A program made the translations under genes and the position numbers. Positions 11,563 through 18,716 of a stretch of DNA of 34,835 nt are shown piece by piece (position 1 is the stretch's first letter; every line of letters begins with the position of its first letter). Under the pieces are notes generated by a model. That model was not told the DNA's origin. It was given only the letters and a program-made list of their open reading frames with translations, and did no database searches. The stretch is from Mesorhizobium sp. GTDB lineage: Bacteria; Pseudomonadota; Alphaproteobacteria; Rhizobiales; Rhizobiaceae. The stretch spans positions 1-34,835 of the forward strand of contig JAIPUZ010000009.1 of assembly GCA_022833215.1 (NCBI GenBank), given 5' to 3'.

Positions 11563-11597
11563 CAAGAAAGGCCGCCAGAAGGCGGCCTTTCTTGTTT
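11560..11597. terminator. Bidirectional intrinsic terminator between fliO and dksA
   Basis: A perfect 17-bp stem (11560-11576 with 11581-11597, core GAAAGGCCGCC / GGCGGCCTTTC) around an AGAA tetraloop. A-rich on the left and T-rich on the right, it can stop transcription in both directions, as suits the convergent genes. It ends 16 bases before the dksA stop. Confidence 0.92.
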
Positions 11598-11612
11598 GCC
11601 TGTGAACAGCGC

Positions 11613-12029
11613 TCAGTCGTCGCGATAGACTTTCTCGCGGCGCTCGTGGCGCTCCTGCGCTTCGATCGACAAAGTCGCGATCGGTCGCGCATCGAGCCTT
11701 TTCAGAGAAATCGGCTCTCCCGTTTCTTCACAATAGCCGTATGTGCCCTCTTCGATCCTCTGCAAAGCCGAATCGATCTTCGAAATCAGCTTGCGCTGGC
11801 GATCGCGCGCCCTGAGCTCGATAGCGCGATCCGTCTCCGAAGAGGCCCGGTCCGCGAGATCGGGAAGATTGGCATTTTCCTGCTGAAGGATTTCAAGCGT
11901 TTCCCGCGCTTCGCGAAGGATATCGTTCTTCCAGGCGACGAGCTTGTTGCGGAAGTAAGACTTCTGCCGTTCGTTCATGAACGGCTCATCGTCGGAGGGT
12001 ACGTAATCGGCAGTAAGGTTTTGATTCAT
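11613..12029 (-). CDS. dksA: RNA polymerase-binding transcription factor DksA (single-cysteine type)
   Basis: Secondary-channel regulator that works with ppGpp at rRNA and stress promoters. The 138 residues show the coiled-coil hairpin with the tip motif DxxDxA intact (Asp57, Asp60, Ala62) and the C-terminal zinc-finger region. In that region only the first of the four zinc ligands is cysteine: the positions are Cys100, Thr103, Ser121 and Ala124, in the standard C-x2-C-x17-C-x2-C spacing. Zinc binding in the usual way is therefore unlikely. Such low-cysteine DksA proteins are known in alphaproteobacteria. ATG 12029 is preceded by GGGTGAG at 6 bases; a GTG three codons earlier (12038) is possible but would sit on that site. 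The gene faces a terminator at 11560-11597. Confidence 0.92.
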   Translation of the reverse strand: MNQNLTADYVPSDDEPFMNERQKSYFRNKLVAWKNDILREARETLEILQQENANLPDLADRASSETDRAIELRARDRQRKLISKIDSALQRIEEGTYGYCEETGEPISLKRLDARPIATLSIEAQERHERREKVYRDD

Positions 12030-12208
12030 TCGACTCACCCGACAGCCCCAAGAATTGGCGCCTATATATTCGCGAGCGCGGGCATGTACAAGCCTGTACT
12101 GCCCTGTTCACACGAACGTATAGCAAGGGCGATTTCCCGCCCCGCCCGTTGTTGCGCTCCGCCGCGGCAATCGGTAATCCTGTGCGCGTGGGACATACGG
12201 GAGGACGG

Positions 12209-12712
12209 GTGGCCAGACTTTATCTCCTGAGGCATGCCAGAGCTGGCTGGGCACAGCCGGGAATGCGCGATTTCGACCGCCCGCTCGACCCATCCGGTAA
12301 AGAAGAAGCCGTCTCCATCGGCGCGGCCATGCGAGCCTGCGGTTATCAGCCCGACCTCACTCTTTGCTCCAATGCCCGCCGCGCCAGGGAAACGCTGGAA
12401 GGTGCCGCCGGCGGCATGGACACCGGCCGTATCGTGTTTCTGGACACGCTCTACACTGAAGACGCTGCCTTCTATCTCGAAACCATCCGCGAGCACGGTC
12501 ATTTCGGTTCCCTGCTGGTCATCGGGCACAACCCCATGATGGAAGATCTGACCGTGGCTGTATCGGGCGATGGCGATTGCGGCGCGCTCGAAACGCTCAG
12601 CCATGGCTTTCCAACCTCCGGCCTTGCCGTGCTGAACTTCGAAGGCAACCTGTCCGAAGCGGCGCCGGGCAAAGGATATCTCGAAGCGTTCCTCACGCCT
12701 GCGGGAAACTGA
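12209..12712 (+). CDS. SixA-like histidine phosphatase
   Basis: A 167-residue phosphohistidine-phosphatase-type protein of the phosphoglycerate-mutase branch. The RHG-type motif is RHARAG (catalytic His9), the second active-site histidine is His107 in VIGHNPMMEDL, and the SNARRARET and GDCG blocks match SixA relatives. The start is taken as GTG 12209, because GGGAGGAC lies just before it and the protein then begins with the beta-strand VARLYLLRHA as in relatives. An upstream in-frame ATG (12149) adds 20 residues without family features. Known SixA acts on phosphorylated Hpt domains or on the nitrogen phosphotransferase system; the target here is unknown. It lies divergent from dksA with about 180 bases between. 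Confidence 0.82.
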   Translation: MARLYLLRHARAGWAQPGMRDFDRPLDPSGKEEAVSIGAAMRACGYQPDLTLCSNARRARETLEGAAGGMDTGRIVFLDTLYTEDAAFYLETIREHGHFGSLLVIGHNPMMEDLTVAVSGDGDCGALETLSHGFPTSGLAVLNFEGNLSEAAPGKGYLEAFLTPAGN

Positions 12713-12836
12713 TTCCGGCACCCCATTACATTGGGCGGGCCAACGCCCTATATCGGGCAGGAAACGGGCCTGAGCCAGAAACAGATCGAGCCAGATCATT
12801 TTGTTTCAACCAGTTGCATAGGGTTTTATAACCGAA

Positions 12837-14312
12837 TTGGCATCCTCGCTGACCACCTTCGCCGACGAGGCGCGGATCGCGCTGGACACGCTTTCCGGTC
12901 GTGCCGCCGGAATGTTCACCCCCACACTGCGGCTGGGCGTCACCGGGCTGTCGCGTGCCGGAAAGACCGTCTTCATTTCCGCTCTCGTCCACAACCTGCT
13001 CCACGGCGGCCGCCTGCCCCTGTTCGAGGCGCAGAAATCCGGCCGCATCGCGCGTGCCTGCCTGGAAGAGCAGCCGGACGACGCGGTGCCCCGCTTCCAG
13101 TACGAGGACCATATCGCGACGCTGGTCGAACAGCGCCTGTGGCCGGATTCGACCCGCGCGATCTCGGAGCTGCGCCTCACCATCGAGTATGAATCCGCTT
13201 CCGGCTGGGGTCGCATGTTCTCCCCCGGAAAGCTGTCTGTGGACATCGTCGACTATCCCGGCGAGTGGCTGCTCGATCTGCCGCTGCTTGGAAAGTCCTA
13301 CTTCGACTTCTCCCGTGAAGCATTTGAAATGGCAGCGCTTCCGGTTCGCTCCGATCTCTCGCAGGACTGGCGGACGCTCTCCGCCGCCACCAATGCGGAT
13401 GCCGACGCTGACGAGGTCACGGCGCGACGGCTGGCCGACAGCTTCGCGGCCTACCTCAGGGCATGCAAGCTCGACCACCGGGCTCTGTCCACCCTCCCGC
13501 CGGGCCGTTTCCTGATGCCGGGCGACCTCGAAGGCTCGCCCGCACTGACCTTCGCGCCCCTGCCGCCCGGCGAAGAGCGCCGCGCGCGGCCCGGATCGCT
13601 GCGCGCCATGATGGAGCGCCGCTACGAAGCCTACAAAACCCATGTCGTGAAGCCGTTCTTCCGCGAGCACATCACCCGGCTCGACCGCCAGATCGTGCTG
13701 ATCGATGCGCTGCAAGCGCTCAATGCCGGCCCCGGCGCGATGGCCGATCTGGAGCGCGCCGTCACGGAAATCCTTGCCTGCTTCCGCCCCGGCCGCGGCA
13801 ATATCCTGACCGGCCTTGTATCGAGGCGCATCGACCGCATCCTCGTCGCGGCCACCAAGGCTGACCACCTCCATCATGAAAGCCACGACCGGTTGCAGGC
13901 CATCGTGCGGCGACTTGCGGACAGAGCCATCGCGCGCGCCAACTTCACCGGTGCCGACGTCGACGTGGTCGCCATGGCCGCCGTTCGTGCCACCCGCGAA
14001 GGAACCGTCAGGCAGGGCCGCGAAACCCTGCCGGTCATACTCGGCACGCCGCTGGCCGGCGAAACGATCGGCGGACAGACATTCGACGGCAACACAGAAA
14101 CGGCCATATTTCCCGGTGACTTGCCGGAGAAAGTTGATTCCGTCTTTGATACGGAGAACGGCCACAGGCAGGACGATGCCGATCCGGCCATTCGCTTCGT
14201 GCGCTTCCGCCCGCCGAAGCTGGAACGCACGGCCGAGGGCGCTACCCTGTCACTGCCGCATATCCGGCTCGACCGCGCCTTGCAGTTCCTGATCGGAGAC
14301 AGGCTGGCATGA
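12837..14312 (+). CDS. ycjX: YcjX family P-loop protein
   Basis: A 491-residue nucleotide-binding protein of the YcjX/DUF463 family, usually linked to envelope or heat-stress responses. Visible motifs are the Walker A loop GLSRAGKT (residues 37-44), the switch-like DIVDYPGEWLLDLPLLG, and the NKxD-like ATKADHLHH near 340. The length fits the family. The start is read as TTG 12837: a stop (TAG 12819) lies only six codons upstream, there is no ATG or GTG before residue 26, and residues 1-26 fit the family. The ribosome site is poor (AGGG about 14 bases upstream). The stop overlaps the next gene's start by 4 bases (ATGA), so the two are coupled. Confidence 0.88.
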   Translation: MASSLTTFADEARIALDTLSGRAAGMFTPTLRLGVTGLSRAGKTVFISALVHNLLHGGRLPLFEAQKSGRIARACLEEQPDDAVPRFQYEDHIATLVEQRLWPDSTRAISELRLTIEYESASGWGRMFSPGKLSVDIVDYPGEWLLDLPLLGKSYFDFSREAFEMAALPVRSDLSQDWRTLSAATNADADADEVTARRLADSFAAYLRACKLDHRALSTLPPGRFLMPGDLEGSPALTFAPLPPGEERRARPGSLRAMMERRYEAYKTHVVKPFFREHITRLDRQIVLIDALQALNAGPGAMADLERAVTEILACFRPGRGNILTGLVSRRIDRILVAATKADHLHHESHDRLQAIVRRLADRAIARANFTGADVDVVAMAAVRATREGTVRQGRETLPVILGTPLAGETIGGQTFDGNTETAIFPGDLPEKVDSVFDTENGHRQDDADPAIRFVRFRPPKLERTAEGATLSLPHIRLDRALQFLIGDRLA

Positions 14313-15418
14313 GCAACACGCCCCGCAGGCCATCGGCTTTCCCCATCTCGCCTGAGGCAGTAAAGGCGGCGGGAAACGACAAGGAGCAGGGCCGGCCGGC
14401 CCCGGAACCGGCCGTTCCGCGCAAGCCGCGCGCCGCTCCGGTCGAAATGGCGGTCGCAGTGCCCGTCGAGGAGGACATCTTCGATGTTGCGGACATTGCA
14501 GAGGCCGTGCCGCCGCCGGCGACCGCGCCGCGCAGGCGCTCGCTGGCCTCGCGCATTCTGCTCGGCGCCACGGGCATTCTCGTTTCGCTCGGGGTCGGCC
14601 TGTGGATAGACAATCTCGTCCGCTCTCTCTTCGAGCGCACGCCATGGCTTGGCTGGATTGCCGCCGGTGTGGCCGCAATCGGTGCGATTGCCCTGCTCGT
14701 CGTGCTTGCCCGCGAATTCCGTGCCATCGCTCGCCTTGCCGAGGTGGAGAAGATGCAAAAGCGCGCCCTGGATGCGGTGGCCCGCAACGATCCCAAGGCC
14801 GCACGCGCTGTCGTGGATGAGCTTTCCGCCTTCGTGGCCTCAAGGCCGGAGACAGCCGCCGGCCGCCGGGCGCTGGAGGAATTGCGGGGCGATGTCATCG
14901 ATGGCGCGGACCTCGTGCGGCTCGCCGAAACCGAAATCCTCGCTCCCCTCGACGCCCGCGCCAGGATCATGGTGCTCGATGCCGCCAAGCGCGTCTCGCT
15001 CGTCACTGCCATCAGCCCGCGCGCCATTGTCGACATCGCCTATGTCGCCTTCGAATCGGCGCGTCTCATCCGCCGGCTTTCGGAGCTGTATGGAGGGCGG
15101 CCAGGCACGCTGGGCTTCTTCCGGCTGGCGCGCGGCGTCCTTGCCCATCTGGCCATAACCGGATCGATCGCCCTGGGGGATGGTTTCGTACAGCAGATAC
15201 TTGGCCACGGCCTCGCTGCCCGGCTGTCAGCCAAGCTGGGGGAAGGCGTCGTCAACGGCATGCTCACCGCGCGCATTGGCCTTGCGGCCATGGATACCAC
15301 GCGCCCCCTGCCGTTCCAGGCGCTTAAAAGACCCGGCATGGGCGATTTCCTCTCGGCCCTGACCTCCTTTGCCAGCAAGGAAACCCGGGCAAAAACGCAG
15401 GAAGAAGCGCAGGGCTGA
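14309..15418 (+). CDS. ycjF: YcjF/TIGR01620-type membrane protein
   Basis: A 369-residue inner-membrane protein of the YcjF family (DUF697), which accompanies YcjX in many proteobacteria. The first about 75 residues are a Pro/Ala-rich cytoplasmic tail. Two membrane segments follow (about 80-100, RILLGATGILVSLGVGLWI; about 112-133, LGWIAAGVAAIGAIALLVVL), then a helical cytoplasmic region (135-240) with arginine-rich amphipathic helices, and a C-terminal hydrophobic stretch with Gly (about 270-310, VLAHLAITGSIALGDGFVQQ) that may re-enter the membrane. ATG at 14309 overlaps the ycjX stop. A joint function with YcjX is likely from the coupling; its biochemical role is unknown. Confidence 0.85.
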   Translation: MSNTPRRPSAFPISPEAVKAAGNDKEQGRPAPEPAVPRKPRAAPVEMAVAVPVEEDIFDVADIAEAVPPPATAPRRRSLASRILLGATGILVSLGVGLWIDNLVRSLFERTPWLGWIAAGVAAIGAIALLVVLAREFRAIARLAEVEKMQKRALDAVARNDPKAARAVVDELSAFVASRPETAAGRRALEELRGDVIDGADLVRLAETEILAPLDARARIMVLDAAKRVSLVTAISPRAIVDIAYVAFESARLIRRLSELYGGRPGTLGFFRLARGVLAHLAITGSIALGDGFVQQILGHGLAARLSAKLGEGVVNGMLTARIGLAAMDTTRPLPFQALKRPGMGDFLSALTSFASKETRAKTQEEAQG

Positions 15419-15476
15419 TACACTTTGTGACGCGACGGAAGCTGGCGAAAAGTCGTTTTGTCCGGCATATGGTGAG

Positions 15477-15505
15477 GAACCATTAACCATTCTTGTTCAT
15501 GGTTC
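15477..15505 (+). promoter_or_regulatory. Inverted repeat with TTAACCAT word upstream of exported-protein gene
   Basis: GAACCAT (15477-15483) pairs with ATGGTTC (15499-15505), and between them lies TTAACCAT (15483-15490), a word resembling a CtrA half-site in alphaproteobacteria. The site is 41 bases before the start at 15547. A regulatory role is plausible; a full CtrA box (TTAA-N7-TTAA) is not present. Confidence 0.3.
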
Positions 15506-15546
15506 GGGCAAGGTTCCTCTCAGTATTTTGTTGCCGGGTATCCTCG

Positions 15547-16101
15547 ATGAAAAGCGTGATCGTGTCTTCCATGCTGCCGCTGGCGATGGCCATTTCGGCA
15601 ACCGTAATCCTTCCGGCAACCGCTTCGGCCGGCGAGCGCGACAAGCAGTTCTTCCAGAATGTCGAAGGCAAATGGGTCGGCCCCGGCGAAATCGTGGCCG
15701 GCAAATACAAGGGCACCAAGTTCACCTGCTCCTTCACAGGATCGACGCCTGAAGTGAAGGCCGGCATGACGCTCGACGGCTCTTGCCGCGTTGGCGTGTT
15801 CACCCAGCAGATGACCGCGACAGTCGAATACAAGGGCCGCAGCGGTTACAAGGGTTCCTTCATGGGCGGCTCGTCCGGTGAAGGTCTCGACATCGTGGCC
15901 GGCAACGTGGTAGACCCCCGCAAGGTCGTCTTCGCCATCAACCGCAATCAGCTTAACGGTGTGATGCAGGCCCGCATCCCCAATGACGATTCCATGATCG
16001 TCACGGTTTCCGTGAAGGTCGACAAGCAGGTCGTGCCGGTGATCGGCATGAACCTCAAGCGTGTCGATGGCGCACCGGTGGGCAAGCTCGCCAAGAACTG
16101 A
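15547..16101 (+). CDS. Secreted protein of unknown function, 184 aa
   Basis: A 184-residue protein with a Sec signal peptide (about residues 1-28, hydrophobic MLPLAMAISATVILPAT then ATASA, cleavage likely before GERD). The mature domain of about 155 residues has a Gly-rich, beta-type pattern (VEGKWVGPGEIVAGKYKGTK, SYKGSFMGGSSG) and two cysteines (FTCSF, GSCRV) suited to one disulfide. It looks like a small beta-barrel or lipocalin-like periplasmic protein, but no family is recognised with confidence. The ATG 15547 is chosen for the signal peptide; an in-frame TTG/ATG at 15493/15499 would add up to 18 residues. The hairpin at 16081-16111 overlaps its end. Confidence 0.75.
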   Translation: MKSVIVSSMLPLAMAISATVILPATASAGERDKQFFQNVEGKWVGPGEIVAGKYKGTKFTCSFTGSTPEVKAGMTLDGSCRVGVFTQQMTATVEYKGRSGYKGSFMGGSSGEGLDIVAGNVVDPRKVVFAINRNQLNGVMQARIPNDDSMIVTVSVKVDKQVVPVIGMNLKRVDGAPVGKLAKN

Positions 16102-16111
16102 CGAGCTTGCC
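16081..16111. terminator. Hairpin spanning the stop codon, between convergent genes
   Basis: A perfect 10-bp stem GGCAAGCTCG / CGAGCTTGCC (16081-16090 with 16102-16111) has an 11-base loop that ends with the TGA stop (16099-16101) of the exported-protein gene. The left arm is coding sequence. There is no T tract on either strand, so it may act as a weak terminator or an mRNA 3'-end stabiliser between this gene and the convergent Lrp gene. Confidence 0.5.
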
Positions 16112-16121
16112 GAAAGCGGGT

Positions 16122-16613
16122 TCAGGCAGCGTTGGCGCCGGACTCCTTGTCGAGCACCATGTAGTCCAGCGGCAGCTCGGTGGTGTTCTTGATCTGCTCC
16201 ATGGCGAAGGCCGACGACACGTCGCGGATTTCGATCTTGGCGATCAGGCGCTTGTAAAAGGCGTCATAGGCCGCGATATCCGGCACCACGACACGCAGCA
16301 GATAGTCGACATCGCCGCTCATGCGGTAGAACTCGACCACTTCCGGAAATTCCTGGATCACCTCGGAAAAGCGCCGCAGCCATTCATGGCTGTGCGAATT
16401 GGTGCGGATCGATACGAACACGTTGACGCGAACGTTGATCCTCGTGGGATCGAGGAGCGCCACGCGGCGCCTGATGACGCCCTCCTCCTCCAGCTTCTGG
16501 ATACGTCGCCAGCACGGTGTGGTCGACAGCCCCACCTTCTTTGCGACATCGGCCACGGCCAGCGTGGCATCCTCCTGCAAGAGGCGCAGAATTTTTCGGT
16601 CGAGGCGGTCCAT
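16122..16613 (-). CDS. Lrp/AsnC family transcriptional regulator
   Basis: A 163-residue regulator with an N-terminal winged helix-turn-helix (residues 1-60: MDRLDRKILRLLQEDATLA, VAKKVGLSTTPCWRRIQKLEEEGVI) and the C-terminal AsnC/RAM ligand-binding domain (about 68-150), including FVSIRTNSHS, VVEFYRMSGDVDYLLRVVVPD. Members sense amino acids or related metabolites and form octamers. The ATG 16613 has a GGAGCG site at the right distance. The upstream gap (16614-16720) is strongly A/T-rich with short A tracts, as expected of an Lrp autoregulatory operator. The effector and target genes cannot be read from the sequence. Confidence 0.93.
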   Translation of the reverse strand: MDRLDRKILRLLQEDATLAVADVAKKVGLSTTPCWRRIQKLEEEGVIRRRVALLDPTRINVRVNVFVSIRTNSHSHEWLRRFSEVIQEFPEVVEFYRMSGDVDYLLRVVVPDIAAYDAFYKRLIAKIEIRDVSSAFAMEQIKNTTELPLDYMVLDKESGANAA

Positions 16614-16720
16614 GAGCGCTCCTTGTAGAAAACTTGTTCAATTTTCAGACAAAAAACCACACCAAACAAGAAAAAAATTCCGAATGAAAACCGAATTGCG
16701 AGTGATAAATTCTCAAAACC

Positions 16721-17353
16721 TCACCTTAGCCGATTGCGGATTTCCGCACGAAGGAAAGGCAGCAATTCCATTTCGAACCAGGGATTCTTTTTCAGCCAGC
16801 CCGTATTCCTCCAGGAAGGATGCGGAAGCGGCAGCACCTTGACCCTGCCTTCGGCCTGCCAGACAGCACGCCAGTCCCTTACCGTCTCGGTCAGGGACGC
16901 CTTGCGCAGAACACCCATATGCCAGTTCTGCGCATAGATGCCGATAGTCAGGATCAGATCGATCTGCGGCATCAGGTCCATCAGTTGCCGGCGCCATGCC
17001 GGCGCGCATTCCCGCCGCGGCGGCAGGTCGCCGCCCCTGGCGTCCTGGCCCGGGAAGCAGAAGCCCATCGGCACGATGGCGAATTTTGCCGGATCGTAGA
17101 ATTCGGAGCTGGTGACACCAAGCCAGGAGCGCAACCGGTCGCCGGAAGCATCGGTAAAGGGCACGCCGCTGAGATGCACCTTCGTGCCGGGGGCCTGACT
17201 GGCAATAAGGATGCGCGCCGTATCGGACGGCACCAGCACCGGTCGCGGCTCGTGCGGCAGCGGACGCCCGACCGGCTGTTCCACGCAGATGCGGCAGGCC
17301 CGCACCTTGCGCGTCAAAAGCGCAAGGGAATCGTGCGGTTCCTGCTGGCGCAT
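16721..17353 (-). CDS. Uracil-DNA-glycosylase superfamily protein with four Fe-S-type cysteines
   Basis: A 210-residue member of the uracil-DNA glycosylase superfamily. It has the motif-1 region ILIASQAPGTKVHLSGVPF and motif 2 in PLPHPSWRN (His178). Four cysteines (Cys20, Cys23, Cys99, Cys116; C-x2-C-x75-C-x16-C) fit the 4Fe-4S pattern of families 4 and 5. The motif-1 core is SQAPG and differs from the GEAPG (family 4) and GLAPA (family 5) forms, so its family and activity are uncertain. The start ATG 17353 has a weak site; an in-frame GTG at 17410 would overlap the GST gene's 3' end and adds 19 residues. Likely co-transcribed with the GST gene. Confidence 0.8.
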   Translation of the reverse strand: MRQQEPHDSLALLTRKVRACRICVEQPVGRPLPHEPRPVLVPSDTARILIASQAPGTKVHLSGVPFTDASGDRLRSWLGVTSSEFYDPAKFAIVPMGFCFPGQDARGGDLPPRRECAPAWRRQLMDLMPQIDLILTIGIYAQNWHMGVLRKASLTETVRDWRAVWQAEGRVKVLPLPHPSWRNTGWLKKNPWFEMELLPFLRAEIRNRLR

Positions 17354-17367
17354 CCTGGAAACCCGGG

Positions 17368-17979
17368 TCAGGCCGCCGCGCTCGGGCGCGCCTTCATCGC
17401 CTGATGCCACCTGCGCACGTGGGTGAGCTCCTGCGGAAGCTCGATCCGGGCAGGTTTCATGAAATCGACGGCGACCAGCCCGGTGATGTCGGCAATAGAG
17501 TGGGCATCGCCGGCGATGAACTCCCGGCCGGCCAGTTCACTGTCAAGGAAATGCAGGAAGTCGACGACCTTCGGCTTGTTGGCCTCACCCCATTCGGGGA
17601 TCTGCGGCACCTCCCAGTCCTTCATAGCCGGGTGAAGATGACGGAACGCATGGGCCACGCGCATGAACAGCTCCAGTTCCATGCGTCGCTGCCACATCTC
17701 CACCAGCGCCTTGCCAAGCGGCCCCTCCCCGAACAATGGCGGAGCCGGATGGATCTCCTCGAAATAGCGACAGATGGCGACGGTTTCGGAAAGGACCGTT
17801 CCGTCGTCCATCTCGAGAACCGGCAGGCGCTGCAAGGGATTGAGCCTGCTTATCTCTTCGGAGCGATGCCCCATCGCCGCCATATCGACCGGCACGAAAG
17901 GCACCTCGATGCCCTTCTCGGCAAGAAAAACCCGGACACGGCGCGGATTGGGCGCTTTTCCCCCATCATACAACTTCAT
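17368..17979 (-). CDS. Glutathione S-transferase family protein
   Basis: A 203-residue cytosolic GST with an N-terminal thioredoxin-like domain (MKLYDGGKAPNPRRVRVFLA, then LNPLQRLPVLEMDDGTVLSET with the cis-proline LPVL and the glutathione-contacting ET/S segment) and an all-helical C-terminal domain (about 85-200; SIADITGLVAVDF has the N-capping box and hydrophobic staple). The active-site residue is not clear: the usual Ser/Tyr/Cys position near residue 10-13 reads KAPNPRR. ATG 17979 follows GGGAGAAG by 5 bases; the in-frame ATG at 18027 lacks this. The substrate is unknown; a detoxification role is the general expectation. Confidence 0.88.
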   Translation of the reverse strand: MKLYDGGKAPNPRRVRVFLAEKGIEVPFVPVDMAAMGHRSEEISRLNPLQRLPVLEMDDGTVLSETVAICRYFEEIHPAPPLFGEGPLGKALVEMWQRRMELELFMRVAHAFRHLHPAMKDWEVPQIPEWGEANKPKVVDFLHFLDSELAGREFIAGDAHSIADITGLVAVDFMKPARIELPQELTHVRRWHQAMKARPSAAA

Positions 17980-18023
17980 TGGCTTCTCCCTGCCACAGAC
18001 ATGAATGGAATATAGGGCCGCGC

Positions 18024-18641
18024 TCACCGGAAACGAAGCAATTGCCGCAGCCAGTCGCCGATTGCCGCAAGCGCGTCATGTTCTGGCTCCGGCTGCCCGC
18101 CCTGCCGGTCGCGCCACTGGCGCGGACGTTCGAATTTGCCGGCCCAGATGCCGCGCCCGGCCGCGCGGGCGGCGGCCTCCTCGCGTTCGAAATCGCCGTA
18201 GGCGACGGCCCATCCCTGCACCACCTGCTCCCGGTTGAGATCCATCCCGTCAGCCGTGCAATCGGCAAGCAGACGCCCATACTGGTCGGTGCGCCACCAG
18301 TTGCAGGCAACGGCCTTGTTGCGGGTAAGTGCGAGCAGGGCCTCCCGCGATTGTCGGCCGCATGGATATTCGCGCCCGTCACGGGTGCAGTTCTGGCGGT
18401 ATTCTGGCGCATCGATGCCCCGCAGGCGTATGCGCTGACCGTCGAGCTCGATGGAATCGCCATCGACGATCTTCGCCGCACCCTGCTCGGTTCGCATATT
18501 CGCCTGATCGAGTCGCGCGACAAGGAATGCCAGCACCGCAAACAGCAGGATGGTGAGACCATAGTCCAGCCACCGCCTTGCCGGGTTGCGGCGGCGCTGG
18601 CCGCGATAGCGGTTTCCGGTACGCGGACGCGATCTGCTCAT
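18024..18641 (-). CDS. Membrane-anchored thermonuclease (SNase-like)
   Basis: A 205-residue protein with a very basic cytoplasmic N-terminus (residues 1-24, many Arg), one membrane segment (about 27-43, LTILLFAVLAFLVARL) and a staphylococcal-nuclease-like fold. Catalytic equivalents are visible: Asp60/Asp62 (VDGDSIEL) and Asp77 for the calcium site, Arg72 and Glu80 in RLRGIDAPE, and Arg123 in YGRLLA. Paired cysteines (Cys85, Cys94 and Cys113, Cys128) suggest disulfides outside the cytoplasm. So a tethered periplasmic or surface nuclease is likely. The start ATG 18641 is the only one near the basic N-terminus. Divergent from the kinase gene with a 75-base gap. Confidence 0.85.
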   Translation of the reverse strand: MSRSRPRTGNRYRGQRRRNPARRWLDYGLTILLFAVLAFLVARLDQANMRTEQGAAKIVDGDSIELDGQRIRLRGIDAPEYRQNCTRDGREYPCGRQSREALLALTRNKAVACNWWRTDQYGRLLADCTADGMDLNREQVVQGWAVAYGDFEREEAAARAAGRGIWAGKFERPRQWRDRQGGQPEPEHDALAAIGDWLRQLLRFR

Positions 18642-18688
18642 ATGGCAAACAAAGTCTTAAGCATTCGGTCGTAGCGTATCGGAGGACC

Positions 18689-18703
18689 ATGCTGGCCGCA
18701 TAG
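18689..18703 (+). CDS. Five-codon leader ORF before the histidine kinase
   Basis: ATG CTG GCC GCA TAG: the ATG is placed 5 bases after a strong GGAGGA ribosome site (18681-18685), while the kinase start at 18717 has no good site of its own. The frames differ, so it is not an extension. A leader that delivers ribosomes to the kinase start by reinitiation is one reading; a misplaced start is another. Confidence 0.35.
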   Translation: MLAA

Positions 18704-18716
18704 ATTGAACCCTTTC

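Noticed and set aside
12726-14165. A 479-codon minus-strand frame across ycjX
   Set aside because: Antisense to ycjX, whose Walker A and DxxG motifs are clear; the minus product has no domain.
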